Program-made: the position numbers and the translations under genes | Shown here: positions 23,485 through 35,400 of the stretch, piece after piece | How positions within the stretch are numbered: position 1 is the stretch's first letter | Layout of the letters: each line of letters starts with the position of its first letter | Assembly (NCBI GenBank): GCA_023079485.1 | Contig: CM041084.1 | Coordinates: 123,926,467-123,990,466, forward strand | Origin: Archilochus colubris | Lineage: Eukaryota > Chordata > Aves > Apodiformes > Trochilidae | Direction: 5' to 3' | DNA length: 64,000 nucleotides | The notes under the pieces: generated by a model | The model's database searches: none | Told to the model about the DNA's origin: nothing | Seen by the model: only the letters and a program-made list of their open reading frames with translations

Positions 23485-25574
23485 TCCCCCAGCACAGTAC
23501 CACAACAAAATTCTGCTGATAATTTCTACTGATAGAAGTCATCCTTTAATTTAGTTGTGTATGTCCCTAAGCTGAGTCACTGAGTGGCTGCTGAGCCACT
23601 TTGGATGTGAGTTTCACTCTTCAGGGACACTGCCTCACCTACCATCACTAACTGCCTGGGCATCTCTACGCCATACATTAGTAAATGTTATGAAGTAATC
23701 CTTTGCTGCGTTGCATATTAAAGCATGTCTGCTGCTTCTCAGCAGTTTGCAAAGCATTGCTATCCCTTTTTCCAGCCCATAGCAGAGTGATGCTAATGAA
23801 GAGGTTCACAAACCTTATTACTTCTCCTTTCCTTCCAACAAGTTTTAGACTTAATGAAAAGAGAAGCTCACTTTTTATTCTTGGGAGTACATTGCCACTG
23901 GAAAATGTGATCAAAAATCTTAATTTTGCTGTCAAAAACCAACCTCGAAATTAACCGTTTATGTACCTAGAACTTGATGGTAGACTTGTTACACCAGTGC
24001 CTTTGAAGTGCTCAATACAGTGCAGCTCATGAAAATACTGTTGTTTTCTGAGCTCATACTTCTCAAATCACATTAGCCTTTTAAAAAACACAAAGACTTT
24101 GCTTAAAATCTATTGCTGCAGTTTGTCTTTGAAACTTCCACAAAATTGCAATGCCTTTTCATTTTGTTTTGCTGGCAAGAAACAAGTTGACTGTCCTTTC
24201 TTTGAAAAACATAAAAGCTGAATAGAAAATTATTTTGCTGACATACTAAATGTTTTTTGCAACGGAACTGTTCAGTAATAAAAGTTGATTGGTATAATGA
24301 AAGAACACTTTATGTAAGCATCACAGCACTGCAGGAACACAGCCTCCACTGTGATACTCAGGCCACACCCTGAGCCCATTAAAATCAACAGGCTTATCCA
24401 CATGTTACAGCATAAAAAACTCAGAGCAGAAAATGTCAGGCTTCAATTATTTTTTTTTTAATTTTTTTATATATTCAAATTATGTAACATGCCATACTCT
24501 TCCAGCCTCACTGAAATATATACATGTGCATTTATGTAGAGAGAGGTGTACAAGCACTCAGAAAACCACACATACATGTCTGTACATATGCATTATTTGA
24601 CTTTTCTGTCTATTTTTAGCCATTTAGGTTCTGTTTGGCTGGGGCTATATGGCTGCTTTCTCACTGTCAACTTTGTGCTGCCCAGAAGACATAATTGTCC
24701 AAACTGAAATCCCCTTTCTTCTTTCTATTATTCAAGCACATCATGGATTAGTCTGGGGAAGATAGTGGCTACCATGATAGTGGCTGATAGATTCTAGCCA
24801 AACTTTCTTAGAAGCACAAAAAAAGACACTGTTACACTTTCCAGAGTATGACTGAAAAGGAGGGATCCATTACAGAGATTTGCTGTTTTCTTACTGAAAT
24901 GCAAGAAATCACTATTTTATATTGCCAGCTCTGTACCAAGTAATACAAGTTTAAGCTAAAGATAGATGCCTTGGTAATTGCGTGTTCACTGTGTTTTGCT
25001 CTTGCAGTTTAAGATTGCTCTTTTCTCATCCATTTAGAAACTCCTTTTTTTTTTTCCTAAAGGCTTCTTGGTCTTCTGTTACTGAAGCATTTAAGTCAAC
25101 AAATTAATTCTCCCATATGCCATAATTGAGTTTAAATGTTAATTTTCCCAATTTTCTGAAATGTACAGTTTACAGAAGTTTCATATCTTAAACAATAAAA
25201 ACATATTTTAAGCACTAGAACAATAGAAAATGCTCGCGCAGTTTCTTTTTCAAGTAATGGAAACTACCCTCTTCTTTTAACCACCAGCACACCCCCATAT
25301 TCTCCATCAAACTGGTGAAAGTCTTCTGAAATCCCTACAAAGCTTCTTGAGGATCTGTTTACCAAAGAGTTAAACTCATTACTCTTTTACATTCAGTTTT
25401 TGCTTGAAATTAATTTTGGATAATTAGATTTTTTTCTCCCTTAAGTCATTATTAAAGTTATATTGACTCAGTTTTTTGGATTAGAAACACAGAAAGGGCA
25501 GGATTTCTGGACTAACCAAGTCTAGTCCCTTGCTGCTACTGTAAGAACCAGCTCATACAACACTCTTAATGAGC
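23485..25574. other. Non-coding stretch, nothing recognised
   Basis: About 2.1 kb with no gene, repeat family or RNA that I can name. Two antiparallel open frames at about 23678-23954 overlap each other and look like chance. A T-rich patch lies at 24449-24474 and a 15-bp-period direct repeat (GATAGTGGCT) near 24761-24785. Confidence 0.65.
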
Positions 25575-26186
25575 TGTTGTGGTTCAGACCCTACCTAGAA
25601 GGGGGAATGATGAAAAGGAAAGGAAAGCCATAGGTTGAAGTGAAAACAGATTCAGTAGGGTAATAGCAATAATGAACTTCTATTAACTCCAATGCTGATG
25701 TAACACACAAGGTTAAACTCAGCCCCAGATAGCAGCCATGAACTGTACACTTCCAGCAGTGGAGGCTGAAGGCCCAGAACTGCCAGCACAACAGCTCTAG
25801 TGAAAAGATGGTGGTCACAGTGAACAGAAGAACAGGTCTCAGGCACTGGATAACAAACAAGATTGATGGGACCCCCTCAGGAAGGCAGCCATAGTAGAAG
25901 CCTCTAAATATCCTCCCAGACTTCTTGATATACAGTGAGAGTGATGTCCATGGTATGGAATACTTGGGTTGGCCAGCTTAGGTTATCTGCCCTGGGCTTC
26001 CCTCCTCCCAACCCACTGCACCTGCAGGGTTTAAACTGCCCTTGACCTTGGCCATTATGGAAACCTGCATACCAGAGCATCTCAGCTCTTTTGTTCTTAC
26101 AGAATTGTACTCTGCAGCCTCTCAAAACTACAGTTTCTCTCAACAGAAAATTTACTTTAAAATTCTGTCCCAACAAAACCAGGACA
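25575..26186 (-). mobile_element. Solo LTR of avian endogenous retrovirus (older copy)
   Basis: Read on the minus strand the element begins TGTCCTGGTTTTGTTGGGAC at 26186. It passes a promoter-type block (GTATTCCATACCATGG, then a TATATCAA TATA-like box, about 25924-25974) and ends in GGTTCTGAACCACAACA at 25575, the worn form of the usual ...AAACC-TGACA terminus. Length is about 612 bp. Both ends are TG...CA. Flanks are TGAGC (left) and CTAGC (right), which agree at only 3 of 5 positions, as expected for an old 5-bp target duplication. The same blocks occur in the LTR at 35401, so the two belong to one group. No internal retroviral sequence is next to it. The family label is from memory, probably ERVL-like. 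Confidence 0.82.
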
Positions 26187-29100
26187 CTAGCCAATGAAGC
26201 TGCTAAAATCAATAACTCTTTTGCTCAAGAATTTTTTTGATTTATCTGGGATTGCAGTTGTGCAAGTGACTATACATCCCTTGTCCATGCACACTCTTTT
26301 GGAGTTGCTCTTTATTTTGACTGGTTCCTGGCTTCACAGAAGGGGAAAATGTCTGCATAAGCTTCAGAAAGCTTAAACTTATTTATTCTCTCTACCTATT
26401 GTGACAGCCCAGATGTACCAATGTTGCTATTTCCCTCATTCAAGTGTTAAGAGCAGTTCTGACAATTTCTGTACATGCACCATGGATTTCTTTGGTTTTC
26501 ATGCTGATCACACAGAGTAAAAGGCTCCTTTAAATAGGCCTGGCCAAAGTCCATGGTGTCCCTCATTGTGGAACCAATTAACTGTATTATATAGATAACC
26601 AAGCTCATAGAAATGACGTATGAGTACCACTACATGCCCCTGAAACATGTGTTTAATTGCTAAAGAGCTTGTTTATATGTTGCTTTGCTGGAAGAAAATG
26701 TATTAAATATAAAACAATGATTTGTCAGGAACAAAACCTGTAACATTGGGTGGATCATTATAGGGCTCAGATCAGAAAAAATAGAAAAACTTTTATCTAA
26801 TGTCACATATAAAATGTCTGAGACCTAAGATTCATCTTACAGTTAGCTATAAGGCAGTTTTATGGACTGCCAGTATGACAAGAGTATTTACATATTTTTA
26901 TCAGCCTGTAATTGGGTTTTTTATCATTTTTATTTTCTGTCTTCTTGAATTACACTATATCATGTTCATAAGAAACTGCAGCATCGTCATGTTAACAGGC
27001 ATTGTTATGTTACCTCAAAGCATTCGATTTACTTCCTTATAGTTGTTTGGTATAATAATGAAATTAATTAATTGTGTTCAAACCAGTGGCAGCCTTGATG
27101 CTTTCTAGCTGGCAGAAAGATCAACAGAAAATTTTGTGGTAGATGTGAGTATACAAATATGAATAATGCAATGGAGGTTTAACAGAGCTATATTGTACAA
27201 AAAGGGAATAGCGTATGTTATTCATAATCAAACTAAAACTAGCTACAGAAGAAGTGTTATACAAAGGTAAAAATGAAAAAGTATTAAAACCTTGTAGCTT
27301 TTTCCTCTATGTTTCTCTCTTATCTAACCTCATTTGCCACATGCCTGTTCCTGCAGGCTTTGATAGATCCAGTGAAATCAGCACTGAAGGCTACTGCTCA
27401 GGTTTATATGGAATTGCAAACATGAAATTGTTGCATCTTGTGACACTTGCATTTCACAATTATTTCTGAAGACAAGTAGAAGAAAGTTGCAACACCTTTT
27501 CCAGGTAATGGCCATGCTTCATAATATTTTTTGATATGATGAAGAACACGTTTTGCAGACCAATTTTAGCAGGGTTTATGAAGTGTTTTAGGGGGATTGA
27601 AACCACTGTACCCTAGATAACAGCCATCACTACTTGAAACCTTATTGAATTAAAACATTTTTGCAAATGTGTCCTAAAATTACAGCTCAACTTTTTTGGT
27701 ATGCAAAATGTAGTATCCTATTCATAGTGAGATACACTGGTCTGTCTAACATTTAGTGGGTCAGCACATAATTTTAATTGGTGCAATGCAAACTGAATAT
27801 ATTTACAAGTTTATGACACTGTTAGACCTTTGTGAAGCATATGCTGCTGTAGTCAAGAGATATGGTTCCCATGATGTGGCACTTGCATCTGCTTTAGCAT
27901 AAGCTATTGTTTAATACCACACTTTCTGTCCCTATGAGCTTGTTAAAGTACCTATGATTTGGTAAGTTCAGGTTTTTGGAAAATAAAATATGATCTTAAG
28001 TCTAAACAAATTGTCCAAATTTTTATTTTTTCTTTTTAATTTAAGACTATGTTATTATGTGATTTTTCACACTACTAGTTATTCTTGGAAAAGTCAGTGC
28101 ACAAATTACTTCTACAGGGAATCTATGTTTTCCCATATCAATGCTATTATTTTCTTCCAGTTCTCTTAAGGTATTAGACCTGAAGTCTCTTAGTCCTTGA
28201 GGGCTAAGTCTAAAATACCATTTTGAAGTTATCTAAAGACAGCTATTGATGCTGATGATCTTTGGAATGAAAGAAGGTGATATGGTTACTTGTAGAGCAA
28301 AGTAAAAGATGAGAATATCTGTTTTAAATTATGGTATTTTCTGTTTTGGAATCTGAAGTTTTAAATTCCATCTGAAGACTCTAAGCTTGTTGTTGAAACC
28401 CCAGCACAATTCTGAAACATCCAGATCATTTTCTGTGTTGGTCTGTCACTCAAGTATTGATCCTAGCTGCCTCTGGCACTTTGAAATCTAATGAGCTCAC
28501 AGCCCAAGGTCTTCTAGCTGCAGGCTATTTCTTCCAATATATCATAATTTTCCTGCTTATTTTTAACACTACCTATATCTATTTCTCATTTTAGGTCAAA
28601 TGAACTTACACTATCAAACAGTAAGCTGTTGTTGAATAGTCCTTTGATTCACGCAGTGACTTTTAAAAACTTTGCTCACTATGACTAATTTACTTTTACT
28701 GTGTGTTTCAAAGCTCATTACAGACTTCCTTCAATCCTCAAAGTAAAAATCTACTTATACAACATTGTTTCTGAATATTTTCACCATGTTTTTTCTCTTC
28801 CACTAATAGTACTTTTTTTAAAGAAGGTAAAACTCTGCAGAAATAGCAACAGTCAGTACTGGTATAAACTGCCAATTTTGGGCTGATAAGTGGTATCAGA
28901 TATTCCTTACTATAAGGGTATCTCCGAAGAAGTAATTCAGAAAATTTTGGGAGGTAAAATTATAACTGGGGAATACTATCAAATGTGTCTGAGACATTTC
29001 TATAAGCTTCTACACTGCCCAAACTGTAATGTTTAAATATTGTTGCAAAAGGCATTATCTGTGCTTTCATGTGTTTACCCATCAAACTGAGTCAGGAAGT

Positions 29101-29304
29101 AAACTGTGACTGATATTTTGTTATATATTAATTGGAAGCCTCTACTGATTTCTGTATCTGTCCTTGCGGCAATACATGCTTGCATATTTTTAGATCATAG
29201 GATTCTTTTCAAGGAGAAATGGTTGTTTTTTCTGAATTTTTTTTTGTTTTGGGGGTTTTTTTTCTCTAGACCAAGCTATCCTCTGTTACGTGAATGGGTA
29301 TTTC

Positions 29305-29336
29305 AAGAACACACATTTTAGGAAATGTGTGTTCTT
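29305..29336. repeat. Perfect hairpin: 14-bp stem, 4-base loop
   Basis: AAGAACACACATTT (29305-29318) is followed by TAGG and then by its exact reverse complement (29323-29336). The stem does not extend beyond this. At 32 bases it is too short for a pre-miRNA. It is not part of a recognised transposon. Confidence 0.92.
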
Positions 29337-29894
29337 ATATTTCTATAATCAGCTTTTAAAGTACTTGCTTAGAAGTATAATGAACTGCAAAACCAACAAC
29401 AACCATTGTCCTAATATACAACATACTGAGGAAGAGAGTCTATCCATATAGGCTTATGTACCTTCTAACCTCAATGGTCTTGCACATGTGGTATAGATTA
29501 CAAAGAGGTTAATCCAATATTTTTTCCTCCAAATGAATAGAAACTGGCAGATATTTGAGCTAGGGATTTACTTTCTCAGTATGTAAGAAAGCAATTCTAA
29601 ATACCTGTGGTGACTGATGAATTTTTACATCTTCAGACTAATATAAAAAATCCTCACCTCTTCCATGAAAATTGCTGTGAAACACACAAATGTCATTATT
29701 GGCCTCACTTATGTCTTTGATCTGACCTTGATGAATTCCTGTTCGTTAATGAGAGAAAGTAAAAAAATATGAAAATATTCAGGTCTGCTAAACCAGACCA
29801 GCCTAATAAAGTTATGTGGAGACTACAGAAGACTGAAACACACAACTAGTGAAAAGTTGAAATCATTGGCAGAGAAACATTGGCCTGTGGCAAA

Positions 29895-29962
29895 TTTTCA
29901 AATAAAATCTCTACCCTTTTATGAGTAGTTTTCAAATAAAAACTCTACTTTCTTCTAGTACA
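29895..29962. repeat. Imperfect 34-bp tandem duplication
   Basis: TTTTCAAATAAAATCTCTAC starts at 29895 and TTTTCAAATAAAAACTCTAC starts at 29929, giving a 34-bp period. The second halves of the two units are more diverged (CCTTTTATGAGTAG against TTTCTTCTAGTACA). Confidence 0.8.
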
Positions 29963-30175
29963 GAGTAAAGTGGAAATATATAGTTTCTTATAGCTTAAAG
30001 AATAGCTTGTCAATTTTCACAGACCCTTCATGGAAAAATAAATTAATATACTGTTCATATAGGATAAGAATAATAGGTTATCCCATGCCAAGTGATTTAT
30101 TAATTTTCTACTGCTTTTTATTTAAAGCAAGCATTGTCCTGCTCATCAAAAATAATTGATAAAATCTATGATAGC

Positions 30176-30194
30176 AAAAAAAAAAAAAAAAAAA
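30176..30194. repeat. A-run (19 bases)
   Basis: Uninterrupted run of 19 A. No retroposed body or target duplication is evident around it. Confidence 0.9.
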
Positions 30195-31130
30195 GATTCA
30201 GGGGCATTGTTTGCTTCCTCAGGGGGCCAAGTCTTCTCACACAACGGCAAAAAGAAAGAACAGTCAGAAAGCATCATAAATCTGTCCTGTATGCCTTCTG
30301 TGTATTGTCTGGACTCTAGATATAAAGAATAAATTATATCCTGAGACACTTTTCATTTCTATCTACTGCTCTCAAACCAAACAAGAAAGTATGTTGGAAT
30401 AAAATTTTGATCATAAAATATTTTCATAAAGATGTATAGCCTTATCCATACTACCAGACTAATTGCATAAATATATTTAATATATATTTATTCCTACCTA
30501 GGAATACAAAATATATTGTTGCTTTCATGTTTCCTATACTGTAGAAAACAAGCAATGGAATAAAACTTAATTGGCAAATTAATTTCCATAGACCAAGTGA
30601 TAACTAAGGCCTTAGAAATTTTTCTTAAATTTCCCATTTCTAGGATTAAACAGTTCTAGATCAGAAGAGAAGAAATTAATGTGAAAATCAGCTATAATGT
30701 TTTTATCTTCATTTTATTGACCATAAATAAGCTCAACATATTAAGTGGATGAATTCTATAAAGCAGAAAAAGTCAAGAGATTCAAAAATGCCAAGATTCT
30801 TAGAAAAATGTCCGCTTTTAACTAATGATTCATATACAGTATGGAGATTAGTAAAACAGTCAGGAGAGAGATGAATATTCCAAGCATAGGAGGAAGAACT
30901 AGAAAGGTCCTTTATCTTAAATTTTCATGAAATCATGATGTTTGTTAGAGGAAGTACTTCACTTTACCTGAGACAGAGGAAGAAAAAATGTTAGTATGCT
31001 TAGATGTTTTTTAACTTTAGAGGAGATAAAGGAGATTAGGGAGAAAAATTATAGGAAAAAGAGATAAAGGAGGAAGAATATACATATAGGAAAGAAACAA
31101 ATGTTTCTTTTTCACTTTTTAATAATCTTA

Positions 31131-31190
31131 CACTAGGGGCTTGGACAAGATGACCTCCAGAGGCCTCTTCCACCCTAAACCATTCAGTAA
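31131..31190 (+). mobile_element. CR1 LINE 3'-tail fragment
   Basis: The words GGGGCTTGGACAAGATGACC, TCCAGAGGCCTCTTCCACCC and TAAACCATTCAGTAAC follow the plus-strand CR1 end (GGTTGGACTAGATGACCTCC, AGAGGTCCCTTCCAACCC, ATTCTGTGA). Only about 60 bp are present, with no ORF content. Confidence 0.87.
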
Positions 31191-32675
31191 CTTCCTGTTT
31201 AAAATTGAGGGGCAGAAAATGAGATTAATAACTTCTATTTTCTATAACAATTTATTTTAAATTGATTTTTTCTGTTACAATACATTACTCTGATCAAAAA
31301 GTATTCTGGGTTAAAGGCAAGGCAGACATTTGAGGATACTGAAAATATTTCTAAATAGATTATTTCCTAGAATGACTCAAATTATTGGAAATATGAGAAG
31401 CCTACTGTAAAAATGTATTTTAATCTGCTTCAGGAACATCTCCTAATAACTAATCTTGTCTTCTGGAATAGGAAAGTCAGTGGTCTAAAGCAATATAGCT
31501 ATTTCATTAGGATCTTGCAATATAGAAGCAAGGTGAGAGATGATGTCCTTCAGATTAGGTTATTTTTTGCATATATTTAACTTCTTCCCTCTTCCCTGAC
31601 TATGATCAATTATAGCACAGAGATGCTTATTTAAAGGTTTTAAAGATGACAATGACATAAACCAAGTAATGTGAGAGGGATAGGGCTCATAAAGCTATAT
31701 TTTGCCTTAATTCCCTCCTTTTGTCTTGTATATAAGAGGGGCAAGATATGGAATGTTGAGAGGTGAGAAAAGTCTCATTTCTAAGTCTATATACATAGGC
31801 TTTATTTTTTTTTAGAGTTAGACAAGAGTACAAGTGGGCTAGTGAGGGGAGTTTATGCATGTGTTTCTATTGCTTAATAAACAATATTATATGGAGAGGA
31901 AGCAAGCAGCTGTCCTTTTTTCCCTTCTATCCATAAATCTGCCACATCACTGAATCTGACAAAGTGAAACTCTTTAGCTTTCAGGTTGTGCATAGCACTA
32001 TTGCCAAACTTCATAAAGATATTTTATGGCCTGTTGAAGTGCTAAGACACTAGACTTCATGAAAAATGAAGTCTCTAAATGGATTTGAGCTATATCACTT
32101 GAGGACTCAAAAAAATATCACTGAGAGTCCTAGATATTTGTGACAACACCAGCAAGAAATCTCACCCTGCTTACGTGGTAGCTCTGTTACAAAATATCCA
32201 AGCACACAGTGCTACTAATGAATAGCAATTTTCACCCATACACCAAATTATGGCACCTAGGTCCAGGCTGCTTGGTTCATTTAAGCTTCTTTTGTATAGC
32301 AAGAAGCAGTGGCAAGGGCTCTCTTACCATCGTGGTCTGTATGAAATGCAGGGTATAAGGTATGGCAATCCAACAACACAAATTCACTGAAGCAGGAGAT
32401 GCTGTTGTCCCATTCTTTCTTCTGCTCTCACTGAGGCATTTCTGTTTTTTGCTTGAAGAGATACTGATTCTGCATCGCCAAGCAATGAGATGCTTGGAAG
32501 TTATGATCAAAGCATCCAATCAGCTTTCTAGTAAATTAGCTTTTGAAATTTCCCCGTATGTAATCTTATGAGTATCAACACTTTCACAAGGGAAGAGTTG
32601 AGAATGTGAGTTTGGTGAGGCAGTACTGGGATAGAGACAGTATATTGTAACTTAAGCACTGTAAAATCTAACAAG
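31191..32675. other. Non-coding stretch, nothing recognised
   Basis: About 1.5 kb without a gene or a repeat I can name. Two antiparallel open frames at about 32277-32571 overlap and look like chance. Confidence 0.65.
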
Positions 32676-32888
32676 TATTATCTCTTCACCCTGACGGTGA
32701 TGAGACACTGGAACAGGTTGCTCAGAGAGGTAGTGGAAGCCCCACCCCTGGAAGTTTTTGAGGCCAGGCTGGACAGAGCTCTAAGCAACCTGATCTAGTG
32801 GGAGGTGTCCCTGCCCATGGCAAAGGGGTTGGAACTGGATGATCTTTAAAGTTTCTTCCAACCCTGAAAATTCTATAATTCTATTCTA
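32676..32888 (+). mobile_element. CR1 LINE 3' fragment (~210 bp)
   Basis: Plus-strand CR1. Blocks in order are CCTGACGGTGATGAGACACT, GGAACAGGTTGCTCAGAGAG, GTAGTGGAAGCCCCACCCCT, GGAAGTTTTTGAGGCCAGGC, TGGACAGAGCTCTAAGCAAC, CTGATCTAGTGGGAGGTGTC, CCTGCCCATGGCA, GGAACTGGATGATCTTTAAA, then the tail ATTCTATAATTCTATTCTATT. It is one of the better-preserved copies in the window. It is 5'-truncated in the last part of ORF2 and encodes nothing. Confidence 0.95.
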
Positions 32889-33569
32889 TTGCCATTTTGC
32901 CATTTCATAAACTCATGTCTTATTAGTCCAAGCCATCCAGCACACATTTCTATACCTCAATACCCCAGGTACATGTTGTCAACATATAACCACTGCCAGA
33001 ACTCCAGCTTCATAGGAAGTTCATTTAGAGTTTACATCTTCAGGAACATACACAACTCAGAAAGACCCTCTGCACTTAGCCCTAGAAAAAGAATACACAG
33101 ATACAATAAAATGAAATGTGTGTGTTTACTTTTTTTTACTTAAATAATTTTTCATTTCAAATCAATCCTCCAGTGTGCACATGAAGTTACTTCTTCCCCT
33201 TTACTTTATGCAATTTTCTATTCTACTATGTGATTTCAGCCAATCTCAAATTTGTGAGTCAGCTTAAAACATGTTTTTCCATCCTTGCCATCATTCTCTT
33301 CTGTAACTGGTTGGAGACAACTTTGTACTAGATTGGTCAGTGATCTATCCCATTACAAGGTTGTTGAGGTGACCAAAGCTGTTATGAGGTCATATGTTAC
33401 TTTTTTTTTGTTTGTTTTCATATTCAGGATGTAAATTAGTAACTACCCTTGGGTCCTTTCACACACCCCTGGGGGGGAAGATCATCTGCCATGTTTAATG
33501 TCTTCATTACTTGTCCTGTATCAAACTTCTTAGGAAGCTGACTTTCATCTGGTGCAGATATTCTTATAT

Positions 33570-33600
33570 TAAAATTAATAAATCTTTACTATTAATTTTA
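33570..33600. repeat. AT inverted repeat, 10-bp arms
   Basis: TAAAATTAAT (33570-33579) and its reverse complement (33591-33600) flank an 11-base loop. The arms are purely A and T, so chance is plausible. Confidence 0.75.
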
Positions 33601-35395
33601 TTAATATATTTTTCTCTTGATTTGATCTTGTTTTAAGAAATCTTTTGTGTAAGTGGCTGAGTATAGTGGGATGACCTTGGCCACAAACTGGCTCTATCAC
33701 TCTCCTTCCATCAAGAAGACAGGGGAAGAAAATATGATGAAAAGCTCATAAGTCAAGATAAGTACAAGGCAACCACTCAGCAATAACCATGACTGGCAAA
33801 ACAGACTTGACTTTGGGAAGACTGATTTAATTAATTGCCAGTTAACTGCAGTAGGATAAAGAGAAATACAATCAAATCTAAAAAACACCATCATCTACTT
33901 CCTCTCTTTCCATACATTTTGGAGCCAGCTGGAACTGAGCATGCCCAACATGGGAGCAGCTTCAGGTGCCTTCTCACAGATGAAAATCCTGCAGCCCCCT
34001 CCAGCTACCAAAACCCTGTGACTTAAACTTAATGCAGTAATGCAAGACAGTGAAACAAGAATAACAGAAAATTATTACAGTAAGCTCAAAAAGAAAGAAA
34101 CTAAAATAGTTTTTGTGGTTTTGTTTTTGTTTTTGTCAGGGTTCTAGAACTAGCAAAAGTCTTTAGAATACAGCTTTGCTCCCTTCCCAATTAGATAAGC
34201 ATTCCAGTCCAAATGAAATAGTAGCCTACTGCTCAGCATCCTATATGTTAGGTCTATGCAGTAACCTAAGAAATAATGAAAAGTATTCATATATGTTCCA
34301 GAGAGCCAAGAGGAAAATGTTGACATTACTCCTGAAAGACAAATATAAAATTTTTTCTTCCTTTCTCAAGGTCTCAAAACAGGTTGCTGCTCAGTTCAAC
34401 TGAGGAAGAGTAGAAATTCTTCATAAGACTGGTAAAGGGTGACAGAAGTTCACCTAAATACAGGAGCAGTTCATAATCTATCTGCTAGAACCTGCTCTCT
34501 TAACAGCCATGACAGCCTAAATGGACATTGTCAGTGCACATCAGTCCTTGAAAATATCAGCTGTTAGGGTGGTAAAACTGCCAGCAGGACCAGACTTGAG
34601 AGGAAATAAGAATTCAAAAGAAACTTAAGTCTTTCAGGATTTAAGTCTATCAGGGTTGTTACCAGCAATTTCCACAGAGTGGTGATGATTGATGCATTGT
34701 ATTGTGTGTATGGTTTAACATTTAGGCAAGAAAAACCCTCACATAAATGATGCAGCTTCAGGTGTCCAAAGCATTAAGCACAGTCCTGTGTAAAGAAGTT
34801 CAGCACTGTAGTTGCTGTGAGCATTTGTTATTTCCAGTTTGCAATTGGGAGTATAACACAGTAACACTGCAACTTTTGCTCATGTGTGTTGATGGAAATG
34901 CTTCTCCATCACTGCCATCAACCTCCCAGTCACTAACAACCACATTGTGAGTTGGGCTTATTGGAGGTTTTCATTTACCTTCCCACGGTGTGGGGTTTGT
35001 TTATTTTCTCTCTTCTGTCATCACCCTGTTTTTATTTTCATTAGACTAAATGTCACATCAACAGCTGAAAATTGTGATTCTTTGGAACAGCTGTGTTAAT
35101 CCATATCTGAATTTTCAGGAAGACTTTGTGGGTGATGGAAAAGGAGCAAATAGTGAGAATATTTTGTTGATATTTGTTTTTTTCTGTCTAACTTAGCTTC
35201 CAAAGTTTTCTTATTTCATCTTTTGTTCCCCGATGCCTAGATTTTGCTCTGCAAGTATCAGTGTATCATAGAATCATAAAATTTGTCCATATTTGTTTTT
35301 TCCTTTATGTGAAAGGAGATAAAATTCCTCTTCAAACTCTTGAACAAGCTTGTATGAAGCTACAATCCATTACTTGTGACTTGCATTTCATTTCA

Positions 35396-35400
35396 GTAGG
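35396..35400. repeat. Target-site duplication, left copy
   Basis: GTAGG directly precedes the TG of the LTR and is repeated directly after its terminal CA at 36218-36222. A 5-bp duplication marks retroviral-type integration. Confidence 0.88.

Larger units (their letters stand above)
26187..31130. other. Non-coding stretch, hairpin and small repeats only
   Basis: Nearly 5 kb with no recognised gene. It holds the 14-bp hairpin at 29305, the 34-bp-period duplication at 29895 and the A-run at 30176. Open frames of 60-84 codons (for example 26800-27042 and 27215-27469) are AT-rich, hydrophobic by composition, and carry no motif I know. Confidence 0.65.
32889..35400. other. Non-coding stretch before the LTR
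   Basis: About 2.5 kb. It holds an AT inverted repeat at 33570-33600 and a 20-base CR1-tail-like word (ATCATAGAATCATAAAATT at about 35267) too short to call. The target-site copy GTAGG of the following LTR occupies 35396-35400. No gene is recognised. Confidence 0.6.

Noticed and set aside
30176..30194. Long A-runs (10638, 30176, 43760, 54146) as tails of processed pseudogenes
   Set aside because: No gene-like body or target duplication could be found next to any of them.
35264..35285. CR1-tail-like word ATCATAGAATCATAAAATT
   Set aside because: Only about 20 bases match and nothing after it continues as CR1, so it is too short to call an element.
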